DNA of 64,000 nt, taken from the NCBI RefSeq assembly GCF_006547145.1, contig NZ_CP041244.1:1302001-1366000 (forward strand), in the 5' to 3' direction. Below, one piece after another: positions 25,701-32,874 of this stretch. The translations under genes were made by a program, and so were the position numbers. The notes beneath the pieces are model-generated. The model was not told the DNA's origin. It saw only the letters and a list, made by a program, of their open reading frames with translations, and made no database searches. Position 1 is the first letter of the stretch; every line of letters starts with the position of its first letter. The stretch comes from Actinomadura sp. WMMA1423. Its GTDB lineage: Bacteria; Actinomycetota; Actinomycetes; Streptosporangiales; Streptosporangiaceae.

Positions 25701-26071
25701 TCTTCCTGGCGAAGATGGGGCGTCGCAAGGAGGCCGTCTCGATCTCCCGAGAAGCCGTCGACGCCTATCGGGACCTGGCGGTGGCAAACCGCGCCGCCTA
25801 TCTCTCCGGCTACACCAAGAGTCTCACGACGATGGGGCATTTGCTGGTGCAGGATGCTCGGTGGGGTGAGGCGGTCGCTCTCCTGATCAAGGCGTTAAAG
25901 GCGGGGCAAGAGCTTCCCGAGTACGCCCAGGGAATCCTCGGCACGATCATTGATCTTCTGCGCGAGTGTCATGCCGAGGATGCCGCTGCAACAGCTAGAA
26001 CTTACCGGGCGGTCACCAACCATGATGTACCAGATTGGTTGAAACAACCCCCCGCAGTTCCAAAGGACTGA
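22760..26071 (+). CDS. STAND-type NTPase with C-terminal TPR array
   Basis: An 1103-residue predicted signal-transduction NTPase. After a short N-terminal segment (NQHAVASGFARVFQAAGNLI) comes a P-loop, GPGGQGKT at residues 108-115, and a Walker B region VLVAVDYAER with Asp163. A helical region follows to about residue 590. From 598 to about 1057 ten consecutive 46-residue repeats of kinesin-light-chain-like TPR type occur (LPDLAMSLNNHALRLAEVGR, then RDEAVPISQQAVDAYRDLAA). STAND proteins oligomerise when the repeat domain senses a ligand, and many bacterial ones act in phage defence or signalling. No nuclease, TIR or membrane effector is visible, so output may go through the small partner. ATG 22760 overlaps the partner's stop. 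Confidence 0.85.
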   Translation: MTGRGMGDGVNQHAVASGFARVFQAAGNLIVYEAAECYRLGCWPAQGINAPASAQVGTPTGVDAWEQPSVLLQASNALVGFTGRADERQRLLQWRDGPAGLAVRLVHGPGGQGKTRLAGQVAGEWAAQGWVVMGAYHRRDRQGPTVFQAPRLEGAAGVLVAVDYAERWDIADLLTLLHDTRISAGAGVAVRVLLLARPAGTWWQTLQYRIKHDLDLTATRTELRPLENDPAVTREGLFTAARDRFADLLKVPAAKGIAPPTALADHEDYRLVLAVHMAALATVLGHDRSGAPPADPVEVSEFLLGRERAFWQDLHARTDAPLATTPDAMAQVVYIATLAGPLSHTDAINALEWAAIESREHPGQLLKDHALCYPPPADDAAVEGITTVPRATALATRMLEPLYPDRLGEDYLALLTCGHAHDFPCDMWADNALSRLLAAPAGTEPGRSALPPSTRRPTPPVWARHALTTLIEAAARWPHLAHLQLYPLLRARPYLALEAGGTALAALASLEDADPALLEAIENLLPNRHIDLDIAAAALAKRLAEHRLAATTAPAQRARIHDVLAIRLSYAGQHDHALTQSSTALHIRRELTAAPDGAAYLPDLAMSLNNHALRLAEVGRRDEAVPISQQAVDAYRDLAATNRAAHLPDLAMSLSNHAVRLAEVGRQDEAVPISQQAVDTYRDLAATNRAAHLPDLAMSLNNHADLLAEVGRRDEAVPISQQAVKMHRDLAAANRAAHLPDLAMSLNNHALRLAEVGRRDEAVPISQQAVEMRRELAATNRAAYLPDLAASLNNHALRLAEVGRRDEAVPISQQAVDAYRDLAATNRAAHLPDLAMSLSNHAVRLAEVGRQDEAVPISQQAVEMRRELTATNRAAHIPDLAMSLSNNATLLAQVGRLEEAVSISQEALELRRGLAATNRAAYLPGLAGSLNNHALFLAKMGRRKEAVSISREAVDAYRDLAVANRAAYLPRLAGSLNNHALFLAKMGRRKEAVSISREAVDAYRDLAVANRAAYLSGYTKSLTTMGHLLVQDARWGEAVALLIKALKAGQELPEYAQGILGTIIDLLRECHAEDAAATARTYRAVTNHDVPDWLKQPPAVPKD
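24551..25930 (+). repeat. Ten tandem 138-bp coding repeats (TPR array)
   Basis: The 46-codon TPR units start at 24551 and recur every 138 bases. Units 1-6 are nearly identical in DNA, with a higher-order pattern (units 1-2 resemble 5-6). Units 8 (25517-25654) and 9 (25655-25792) differ by a single base. Unit 10 has diverged. Such DNA-level identity indicates recent expansion by slippage or unequal crossing-over. Confidence 0.92.
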
Positions 26072-26118
26072 GGGAGCATTGGCCAGTCCGTTTCCTTAGG
26101 GCCGCCGTCGGGAAACTT

Positions 26119-26676
26119 CTACTTTTCTGCACTCCAGCGACCAGCGACGAAACCGTTCGCCTCGACGAACGCCTTGACCTCCTCGCCGATCCGGACGGCC
26201 TCGGAGCGGCGGAGGGTCCCTTGCAGCACCTCGGCGACGCCGTCGTTGACCGCGTAGCAGGTCTCCTCGGGGTCAGCCGCCGGTTCACCGACTATCCGCA
26301 GCAGCCCGCTGTCGAACACCTCCGCCAGATGGGACGGCCGACTGCCCGGAAGCAATCAACTGCTGGACCAGACGCATGATCGGGAGGGCAGCGGGACGGC
26401 CGACAGGTAGCCGACCAGCCGGTACGCCTGCGGGGATGCAGTGCGGAACGCCGCGACCCTCTCGGCCGGTTCGGCGTCCTAGTCACCGGGAAGCGGGACG
26501 GGCTCCGGCCCGTCCCGCGGGAGCGTCCGGAGACGCGGTGCCCGACCTTGCCGGGCGCGTCCAGACGACCATGCCGTCGATACCGCCCAGCGCACTACCG
26601 CTGAGCAGCCGTGCCAGGGGGCGAGCCACTCGGGTTCGATTTCCAGGACCGGGACCGGGACACCCTGCCGGGCCAT
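26119..26676 (-). pseudogene. SAV_2336-type conflict-system protein, broken C-terminal part
   Basis: Minus-strand pieces match in order the C-terminal region of SAV_2336-domain-related actinobacterial proteins: VPVPVLEIEPEWLAPW (26676 downward), then after an in-frame TAG at 26479 RVAAFRTASPQAYRLVGYLS. After a frameshift near 26380 comes LLPGSRPSHLAEVFDSGLLR and VLQGTLRRSEAVRIGEEVKA. The N-terminal effector-associated part is missing. One stop and one frameshift make it non-functional. SAV_2336 proteins are predicted parts of NTP-dependent conflict systems, so it may have belonged with the neighbouring STAND NTPase. Confidence 0.6.
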
Positions 26677-26743
26677 TGCGCCCGGCAGGCGCCCGCGGCT
26701 TTCACCAGGCCTCGCCCTCCGCCGCGTTCGTCCCGCCCTGGCC

Positions 26744-26978
26744 CAGCGGCCGGGCCGCGTCGCCCCCCCAACTCGACCCTCAGTCCGCCGCCCTCGACCT
26801 TCCGGGCGGCGTCGAAGATGCGCTGGGTGTCGGCCTCAGGCATCTCCTGCGACGGAACGTCCAGCACCACGGTGGCGTAGCCGATCGTGCCGTCTTCGCT
26901 GATGGCGGCCGTGTCCTGGTACGGGCTGCGGACCTGGCCGACCTTGGGCAGCCCGGCAACGTCGTCGAGCATGGCGTC
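26744..26978 (-). pseudogene. MMPL-family transporter fragment
   Basis: A leftward open segment reads AMLDDVAGLPKVGQVRSPYQ, then ISEDGTIGYATVVLDVPSQE and GLRVELGG. This is the periplasmic-loop pattern typical of MMPL/RND permeases (LP-V--V-SPY, SEDGT-AYA). No transmembrane part is present on either side. The fragment is jammed between the pentapeptide-repeat gene stop and the SAV_2336-type remnant. Confidence 0.55.
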
Positions 26979-28287
26979 ACCCGCTGCCTGGTGAGGGCGC
27001 TGGTACGAAGCGGCCCGTCCCTCCTTCAACAGTCTCGATCTTCCAGCCCGGTGGCGGTACATGCACTCTGGCAGCATCGGCCACCGTGGCCGACTCCAAT
27101 TCGACCACGGCCTCGAACCGCACATCCTCGAACTCAGCATGCCCGGAGAAGATCGCCCCGCCGAAATCGGCCAAGCCGGAGAAGGTCGCCCAACTGAACC
27201 TGGCGTCCCCTGAAATGCTCACCGCGTCGAACTCGGCATCTCCGGAGAAAGACGCCCAAAAGAACACGGCGTGCCCCGTGAAGGTCGCCTCAAGGAACAC
27301 GGCGTCCCCGGAAAAGGTCGCCTCGGTGAAGACGGCGGATCCAGGAAAGGTCGCCCCGCCGAACACGGCGTCCCCGGAAAAGGTCGCCCCACGGAATATG
27401 GCATACCTAGTGAAGGTCGCCCCGCCGAACACGGCATCCCCGGAGAACGTTGTGTTGGTGAAGTCGACGTGGTGGATAGTGCAGCCAATGAGGAAGAAGT
27501 CGGTGAGAGTGGCGCCGGTCAGGTCCAGGTCGATATCGGCCCAATGGTGTTCGGCGGTGGGATGCAGGTGGGTTTGCAGAAGGCGTTGGGCGGTGAGGCG
27601 AACCTGGTGTTCCTCGTGCGGATCCGGGCCGTGAGGTAGGGGGGCGGCGGGGATGGGTCGGTTATCGCGGGCGGCGCGGTAGCGGGCTGCGTTGCGGCGG
27701 GTCCGTTCCCGGTGTTCCTCCTCTGGGCCGGGGCGATCGGCCGGGGGCGGGGTGTAGGGCATGCGCAGGTAGGCACAAATGATGTTGACGATCGTCTGCT
27801 GGTGTCGCGGGTTGTCGTTGGCCAGGCGTTCCAGGGTGTACAGCGCTGTGAGCCGGACGGGGGCCTTGTCGGAACCGAGTTGCTCGGCGGCGGCGTTGTA
27901 CAGCTCGGTGATCCGCCGCTCGGCAGCATCGCGGCGGCGCTCAGCGGCGTCCAGTTCATCGAGCGCGGTGGCAAGCTCGGCGTGCCGTTGCCGGCGAAAC
28001 GCCAGCATCAACCCGACCGCCGCGCCCGCCCCGGCGCCGGCGGCCAGCCCGGTCCGGACCGCGTCCACTCGGATCTTCGCCTTGTCGGCAGCCGGGGCAC
28101 CGTCAGCGACGTCCAGAAGCCAGGCAGTGGTCAGCCAGACCGCCAGCGCAGCCGCACAGGCGGCCGCCAGCATCCAGAATCCGGCTGCCAACGGCCGCAC
28201 CCGCGGAGGGTTGCGCTCGCGTGCCTCCCGCGCCCGGGCCCAGTGCCGCGATACCGGCTCCACCCCGCGTCCCGCTCGTCCGTTCAC
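26977..28287 (-). CDS. Membrane-anchored pentapeptide-repeat protein
   Basis: A 436-residue protein. Two hydrophobic segments near residues 30-57 (LAAGFWMLAAACAAALAVWL) and 77-97 anchor it. A charged coiled-coil region (DELDAAERRRDAAERRITEL) and a helical part with RLTALYTLERLANDNPRHQQ follow. The C-terminal half (about 250-400) is a run of A(D/N)LXX-like pentapeptides of the F-rich kind, such as FSGDAVFGGATFTRYAIF, which fold into a right-handed beta-helix. This architecture is widespread in actinomycetes with unknown function. The repeated DNA (GTCCCCGGAAAAGGTCGCC variants on the plus strand) marks internal duplication. It stands next to STAND/SAV_2336 remnants, so a conflict-related role is possible but unproven. 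Confidence 0.82.
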   Translation of the reverse strand: MNGRAGRGVEPVSRHWARAREARERNPPRVRPLAAGFWMLAAACAAALAVWLTTAWLLDVADGAPAADKAKIRVDAVRTGLAAGAGAGAAVGLMLAFRRQRHAELATALDELDAAERRRDAAERRITELYNAAAEQLGSDKAPVRLTALYTLERLANDNPRHQQTIVNIICAYLRMPYTPPPADRPGPEEEHRERTRRNAARYRAARDNRPIPAAPLPHGPDPHEEHQVRLTAQRLLQTHLHPTAEHHWADIDLDLTGATLTDFFLIGCTIHHVDFTNTTFSGDAVFGGATFTRYAIFRGATFSGDAVFGGATFPGSAVFTEATFSGDAVFLEATFTGHAVFFWASFSGDAEFDAVSISGDARFSWATFSGLADFGGAIFSGHAEFEDVRFEAVVELESATVADAARVHVPPPGWKIETVEGGTGRFVPAPSPGSG

Positions 28288-28708
28288 AGCCGATCAGTCA
28301 ACGAGACCGATCCACTCCCTCGCCACCGGATGGCCACATCGGGGCAGGAACCTTTGCGGATCGCGGCCTGAGTTTCTCGAACACCGCTTGTCGTCAGCCA
28401 GCAAGATGAGGTCTTCTCTAAAACTCCGTCCACGCACGTCACGAGGGGACCGACGGCTGAACCAGGACATCGCAGGGGCTTCCACGGCCTATGGCGACTC
28501 GTTGGCGGCTCTGTGGCTCCGAAACAGATCGGCACGCGGCGGCATTGTCCGCCGTGAAAATCGAACTCGATACGGACAGGCCGGGTATGGAACGGCATCG
28601 ATAGCACCATACTGATATGACAATCTCGGACTTTTAATCCGCGGGGTGTAGAGCCGTCGGGACCTCCTCACCCACAGCGTCCGCCTCCCGGAGACCATGG
28701 TAATGGGA
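28288..28708. other. Intergenic stretch before repeat copy B
   Basis: No supported gene. Short frames on both strands are Ser/Arg-rich and lack ribosome sites. The segment 28600-28650 is A/T-richer (ATACTGATATGACAATC) and could hold a promoter for the leftward pentapeptide-repeat gene or for a lost gene. Confidence 0.45.
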
Positions 28709-28968
28709 CTGCAGCATCCAAACTCCATCGACACGCACCGACGAACACCGTGTTCCTTCAGAGGCGGAGAGGCCTCGGCCTGTGATCTTGTTGGTAGTAG
28801 GAGCCCAGTAGGCTGGGGCGTCGGGGAGCCAATCAGGGAGCCACCGTGGTCGGCCCCATCTAGATCTGCCACGACTCCCCCGGACGTTTCCGCAGGTGAG
28901 AGGCCCCCCGATCGACTTCCATCGACCTTGATCGACTGGTCTGCTGTGCCACCGGTCAAGAAGTCCTC
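28709..28968 (+). repeat. Attachment-type repeat, copy B (tRNA core missing)
   Basis: Homology to copy C (46044-46313) begins at CTGCAGCA and runs, with an interruption, through the paired GGGAGCC motifs (28824-28843) to GATCGACTGGTCTGCTGTGCC ending at 28950. Exactly where A and C continue into the tRNA-Pro core, B switches to ACCGGTCAAGAAGTCCTC, a sequence also present 165 bases downstream of core A at 18480-18497. Copy B thus looks like a recombination junction between element ends. Confidence 0.75.
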
Positions 28969-29021
28969 TTCGCCCACGGTCTAGCTTCGATCTTTCGTGG
29001 CTGACCCGGTTGGCTGGTCGG

Positions 29022-30260
29022 TCAGGAGCGTGCTCGGCGTAGGTCCGTTCGCCGCCGGATCGGGCTGAGCGTGGCGGGCGGCGAAGGCTTGGGAATGCGG
29101 AGTCGGCGAGTCGGGCGCCCTTGCGTTCGCATTCGCCGCCCGGCCTCCAGTTCGGTTCTCAGGCGGTCGAGATGAACGAGGACCTCACCATGGAGCGGCC
29201 AATCGGGGCTGTCGGCCCACAACAACTCGCCCAGTTTCACGCGCTCTTCGTGCGCGGCGCCCAGGTGATAGGTGAGCGGGTCCTCGAGGTCGGTCGTTCC
29301 TGTGGCGAACTGCTGGCGCCGCATCCGCCCGTAGGTGCCCAGCGCCGAGGCCAGATGTCCAAGTGCCGTGGCCAGCCGGCTACGAGCCTCGCTCTTGGAC
29401 AGTGGGTCCTCACGGTCTGGCTCAGGCTCGTTGGCGTGATCGGCGAGACAGCGCGCCAGGCCGCGGATGGTGATCCCGCAGTGCTCCAAGGCGGCCAGGG
29501 TCTCCCGTAGCGCCACCATTGCCCGGAACATTCCGATGCCTTGCGGGTTGAGGCGGATGCTCTCCTCAGCTTGTGCGAGTTCGCCGTCGACGTGTTGGAC
29601 ATCCCGGCTGAGGGAGCGGGCCTGGGAGAGCAATTCGCCGAACGTGCGCGGCTCGGGGCGCTTTTCCACCGCTTCGGCGATGTCATGGAGGTGGCGGGCC
29701 ATGGTGCCGCTAAGGCCCTCTAGAGCCTCCTCTGCTGTTTGTATCTTGACGGGTGAGGTCAGGATTCCGGCGACCAGGCCAGTGAGCGCGCCGACGAGGG
29801 TCTCCACGATCCGCCCCGTGGCCGCAGCACCGGTTCCGAGGGACAGTATGAGCATGGCGCTGATCGGCACCTCGAGGATGTAGTTGCCCAGCCGCATCAA
29901 GAATCCGCAGATCAGAGCTGCAGTGATGGCCAGGCCCAGGCTCCACCAACTGAATCCCACCTGGCTCGACAGTAGCGCCGCGACTATCACACCGACCACG
30001 ACGCTGACGACGCGCTGCCAGACATGGCGAATGGTCTGGAACAGCGTGACTTGGAGGACGAGGATTGCCGTCAGAGGTGCGAGTACGGGCCTTGGGCTGG
30101 TGTCGGGCAACCACGACGCGAACTCGAACGAGAGAACCGCTGCCACGACCAGGCGAGCGATCTCGAAGCCCCTTGGCTGCGTTTGAAGCCGCCTCAGGCC
30201 CACTCGCGCCGGCGTGACGGCGCTCTGCGCCGCTGCGCGTATTCGCTGGTCACTGCTCAT
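29022..30260 (-). CDS. FUSC/aromatic acid exporter family membrane protein
   Basis: A 412-residue inner-membrane protein of the FUSC (DUF939-like) family. The first 165 residues hold about five to six hydrophobic helices (FEIARLVVAAVLSFEFASWL, PLTAILVLQVTLFQTIRHVW, RVVSVVVGVIVAALLSSQVG). The C-terminal 240 residues form a long helical cytoplasmic domain (TMARHLHDIAEAVEKRPEPR). The family includes aromatic carboxylate and fusaric acid efflux components; the substrate here is unknown. It lies 19 bases downstream of the flavoprotein gene, so it ends the leftward stress operon. Its C-terminal tail is Arg/Pro-rich. Confidence 0.8.
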   Translation of the reverse strand: MSSDQRIRAAAQSAVTPARVGLRRLQTQPRGFEIARLVVAAVLSFEFASWLPDTSPRPVLAPLTAILVLQVTLFQTIRHVWQRVVSVVVGVIVAALLSSQVGFSWWSLGLAITAALICGFLMRLGNYILEVPISAMLILSLGTGAAATGRIVETLVGALTGLVAGILTSPVKIQTAEEALEGLSGTMARHLHDIAEAVEKRPEPRTFGELLSQARSLSRDVQHVDGELAQAEESIRLNPQGIGMFRAMVALRETLAALEHCGITIRGLARCLADHANEPEPDREDPLSKSEARSRLATALGHLASALGTYGRMRRQQFATGTTDLEDPLTYHLGAAHEERVKLGELLWADSPDWPLHGEVLVHLDRLRTELEAGRRMRTQGRPTRRLRIPKPSPPATLSPIRRRTDLRRARS

Positions 30261-30279
30261 CTCATGCCCCCACAGCCGA

Positions 30280-31872
30280 TTATCGGTTCAGGCGCACGAA
30301 TGCCAGGCGGACGGCCATCGCCCCCTCCCCCACCGCCGAGGCGACCCGCTTGACCGAACCGCTCCGCACGTCTCCAACGGCCAGCACGCTGGGCAGGTTT
30401 GTCTCCAGTGGCAGGGCTTGAGGGCCGCCGGTGCGTATGTATCCCTTGTCATCGAGTTCGACCGTGTCCGCCAACCAGTCGACACAAGGGACGGCTCCGA
30501 TGAAGACGAACAGCGCGCGCACGTCGAATCGGCGGACTTCACCGGTCCTGTTGTTCTCCGCCACGGCCTCCTCCAGAAATCCGTGTCCGTGCACCTCACG
30601 GATCTCCGTGTGAAGGAACACCTCTATCTCGGGGCAGTGTTCGATCCGGTCGACCAGGTAGCGCGACATGTTCTCGCCAAGCTCCGCACCCCGGACGAAG
30701 AGCAGGACCCGGGTGGCGTGCCGAGCCAGGAATACGGCCGCCTGACCCGCCGAGTTGCCACCGCCGACGATGGCCACCGGCACGTGCCGACATTGCAGCG
30801 CCTCGACCTGGGTTGCCGCGTAGTACACCCCGGCGCCGTCGTAGTCCTCCAGGTGCGGGACGTCCAACCGGCGATAGCGGGCACCGGTCGCGATGACGAC
30901 CGTGCGGCCCGAAACTTCGCCGCCTCCGCCGAGGTCGACGGCATACCGCTCGTTGCGTGCCCGAAGTCCCGTGGCGTCGCCGGGCACCTGCAGCCTCGCC
31001 CCGAATTTCTCGGCTTGGATGACCGCCCGATCGGTCAACTCCGCGCCCGAGATGCCAGCGGGGAAACCGAGGTAATTCTCGATCTTGGATGACGTCCCGG
31101 CCTGTCCTCCGGTGGCGACGGCATCGACGACCATCGTGTCCAGGCCCTCTGAGGAGGCGTACACGGCCGCGGCCAACCCGGCCGGACCCGCGCCGATCAC
31201 GAGAAGGTCGTGCGCCGAGGAGGCCGGTGCCGGTGGCGGTAGCCCGAGAAGCCTGGGGAGTTCGTCGTCCCCCGGATTGCGCAGCACCCGTTGACCGTCC
31301 AGGATCACGACGGGTGTCTCCGACACCGGGATGCTGAGCCCCCTGAGCAGCGTTTCGGCGTCCTCGTCGTCCTCGACGTCGATCCATCGATGCGGCAGTC
31401 GGTTGCGCACGGCGAAGTCGCGCAGTCGCCGGCAGCGGGTAGAGAACCGCGAGCCGATGATCCGCAGCCCGGCGCCCTGCGCGATGAGCAGCGAACGGCG
31501 GATGAGGAACGCGCGCAGGACGAGATCGCCGAACCAGGGTTCCCGGCCGGCCAACTCGCGCAGGCGCCAGGGCGGCACCGCGATCACCGCGCCCGGCTCG
31601 GCGACGCGGGCTGTGAGGAACGTGGGCTGACCCGTCAGCAGGCCCAGTTCGCCGAGAAAGCGTCCTGGGCCATGCACGCTGTTGACTTCGCCCTTGTCCA
31701 GCATCTCGACCGTCCCGGCCAGGATCAGGAAGAACCCGTAGTCCCGGTCCCCTTCCGAGAAGAGGACATCGCCGCGGCGAGTCGGGCGTTGTTCGCCGTA
31801 TGCCGCGACCAGCCCCATCTGCTCGCGGTCGAGCCGGGGGTAGGCGCCGTTCAGATCAGGTGTCTCTTCCAA
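30280..31872 (-). CDS. Cyclic-nucleotide-binding-domain thioredoxin reductase-like flavoprotein
   Basis: A 530-residue three-part protein. Residues 1-130 form a CRP-like cyclic-nucleotide-binding domain with the phosphate cassette RFLGELGLLTGQP (71-83). About 140-210 is a glutaredoxin-like module. The remainder is a thioredoxin-reductase-type FAD/NADPH domain with GAGPAG (227-232), ATGARYR and GGGNSAG. The redox CxxC of true thioredoxin reductase is absent: the equivalent stretch is VYYAAT at 349-354. It probably acts as a regulated NADPH flavoenzyme with another route to thiols. TTG 31872 follows GGAGGAG and overlaps the thioredoxin gene by 17 bases, tying the two together. Confidence 0.87.
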   Translation of the reverse strand: MEETPDLNGAYPRLDREQMGLVAAYGEQRPTRRGDVLFSEGDRDYGFFLILAGTVEMLDKGEVNSVHGPGRFLGELGLLTGQPTFLTARVAEPGAVIAVPPWRLRELAGREPWFGDLVLRAFLIRRSLLIAQGAGLRIIGSRFSTRCRRLRDFAVRNRLPHRWIDVEDDEDAETLLRGLSIPVSETPVVILDGQRVLRNPGDDELPRLLGLPPPAPASSAHDLLVIGAGPAGLAAAVYASSEGLDTMVVDAVATGGQAGTSSKIENYLGFPAGISGAELTDRAVIQAEKFGARLQVPGDATGLRARNERYAVDLGGGGEVSGRTVVIATGARYRRLDVPHLEDYDGAGVYYAATQVEALQCRHVPVAIVGGGNSAGQAAVFLARHATRVLLFVRGAELGENMSRYLVDRIEHCPEIEVFLHTEIREVHGHGFLEEAVAENNRTGEVRRFDVRALFVFIGAVPCVDWLADTVELDDKGYIRTGGPQALPLETNLPSVLAVGDVRSGSVKRVASAVGEGAMAVRLAFVRLNR

Positions 31873-32281
31873 GGGTCTCCTCCACCCACGTTCGGAGCGG
31901 ACCAGCGGGCACGGCGCCCGCTCTCTGGTCGATCACCTTCCCGTGCCGCATCAGCAGCAGCGTGGGAACGGCACGAACGGCGAAACGCTCCTGTATCTTC
32001 GGCGCCCGGTCGATGTCGATCTTCACGAGCTTGATCCGCCCCGCCAGTTCGTGGGCGAGGCGCTCCAGTACCGGGCTGACCGTCCGGCATGGCGCGCACC
32101 AGGTCGCCCACAGGTCGACGATCACCGGCACCGCGGAGCGCTCGGCGACCTCGGCGAAGTCTTCGTCTCCGGCTTCTGCGATCCACGGGAGCGGCCGGTG
32201 ACAGTTCCCGCAGACCGGACCGCCGTCGGCGGCTGCCGGCACACGGTTCTTCTTTCCGCAGTGTTCACAACGGACGATCAC
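31856..32281 (-). CDS. Thioredoxin with N-terminal zinc motif (Trx2/TrxC type)
   Basis: A 141-residue thioredoxin. The active site WCAPC is at residues 61-65 in the usual VDLWATWCAPC context, followed by the cis-Pro loop AVPTLLL. The N-terminus carries two CxxC pairs (Cys5/Cys8 and Cys24/Cys27), a zinc-binding extension as in thioredoxin 2. Such proteins are linked to oxidative and heat stress and can act as redox-regulated holdases. It sits between Hsp20 and the thioredoxin-reductase-like gene in a leftward run, consistent with a shared stress operon. Confidence 0.9.
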   Translation of the reverse strand: MIVRCEHCGKKNRVPAAADGGPVCGNCHRPLPWIAEAGDEDFAEVAERSAVPVIVDLWATWCAPCRTVSPVLERLAHELAGRIKLVKIDIDRAPKIQERFAVRAVPTLLLMRHGKVIDQRAGAVPAGPLRTWVEETLGRDT

Positions 32282-32321
32282 CGGCTCCTCCAGCGGATGT
32301 GGTCGAAGCGCCTTGTCGGGG

Positions 32322-32771
32322 TCAGTCCTTGACCTCGACGTGGCGGTCCTTTTCGGTTGTGGCCTTGGGGACCGTCACGGTCAGCACGCCGTCGGCGAGG
32401 TTCGCGTCGACCCGGTCGGCATCGATGTCGCCGGGAAGGAACACTCGGTACTCGAACCGGCCGGTGCGCCGCTGCTTGCGATGCCGCAGTCCACGGCGCT
32501 CCCGCTCCTTGACCTCCCCCGTGATCGTCAGTTCCCGGTCGTGCAGCGACACGTCGACCTCGTTCTTCTTCAGGCCGGGTAGTTCGGCCTCGATCATGTA
32601 AGCGTCGTCGGTCTCGCCGACGTCCGCCGCGGGCACCCAGGGCAACTCCGTGGGGGTGCCGGCGAAGGCCGCGTTGACCAGTTGTTCCATCTGCTCGTAG
32701 AGGGCGTCGAACGCCCGCGGCCTCGGTGTGAGCATCGTGTCTCCGGAGCGGCGGACACTGGGCAGTGTCAT
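32322..32771 (-). CDS. Small heat-shock protein, Hsp20 family
   Basis: A 149-residue alpha-crystallin-domain chaperone. The N-terminal helix FDALYEQMEQLVNAAF precedes the crystallin core with DVGETDDAYMIEAELPGLKK and the conserved ELTITGEVKERE. GVLTVTVPKA closes the domain as the A-x-x-x-n-G-v-L motif. ATG 32771 follows GAGAGG; the open frame upstream to 32840 lacks a ribosome site. It works as an ATP-independent holdase handing clients to DnaK/ClpB, both encoded in the same island. I found no clear HAIR-type (CTTGAGT-N7-ACTCAAG) operator in front. Confidence 0.9.
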   Translation of the reverse strand: MTLPSVRRSGDTMLTPRPRAFDALYEQMEQLVNAAFAGTPTELPWVPAADVGETDDAYMIEAELPGLKKNEVDVSLHDRELTITGEVKERERRGLRHRKQRRTGRFEYRVFLPGDIDADRVDANLADGVLTVTVPKATTEKDRHVEVKD

Positions 32772-32874
32772 GTTCTGACCTCTCGTATCGTCGGGACGTT
32801 CCCTAGACCGAGGGTTGCTCCGCCGTCCGGTCCGGCACATCCTCAGAGTTGACAGGTGTGGGCAGGTCCCCCGG

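Noticed and set aside
24551..25930. CRISPR-like or satellite tandem repeat
   Set aside because: The 138-bp period is in frame, has no spacers, and encodes TPR helices inside one long gene.
27086..27460. Plus-strand repetitive ORF opposite the pentapeptide-repeat gene
   Set aside because: The repetition mirrors the pentapeptide repeats on the minus strand, which have the recognisable fold.
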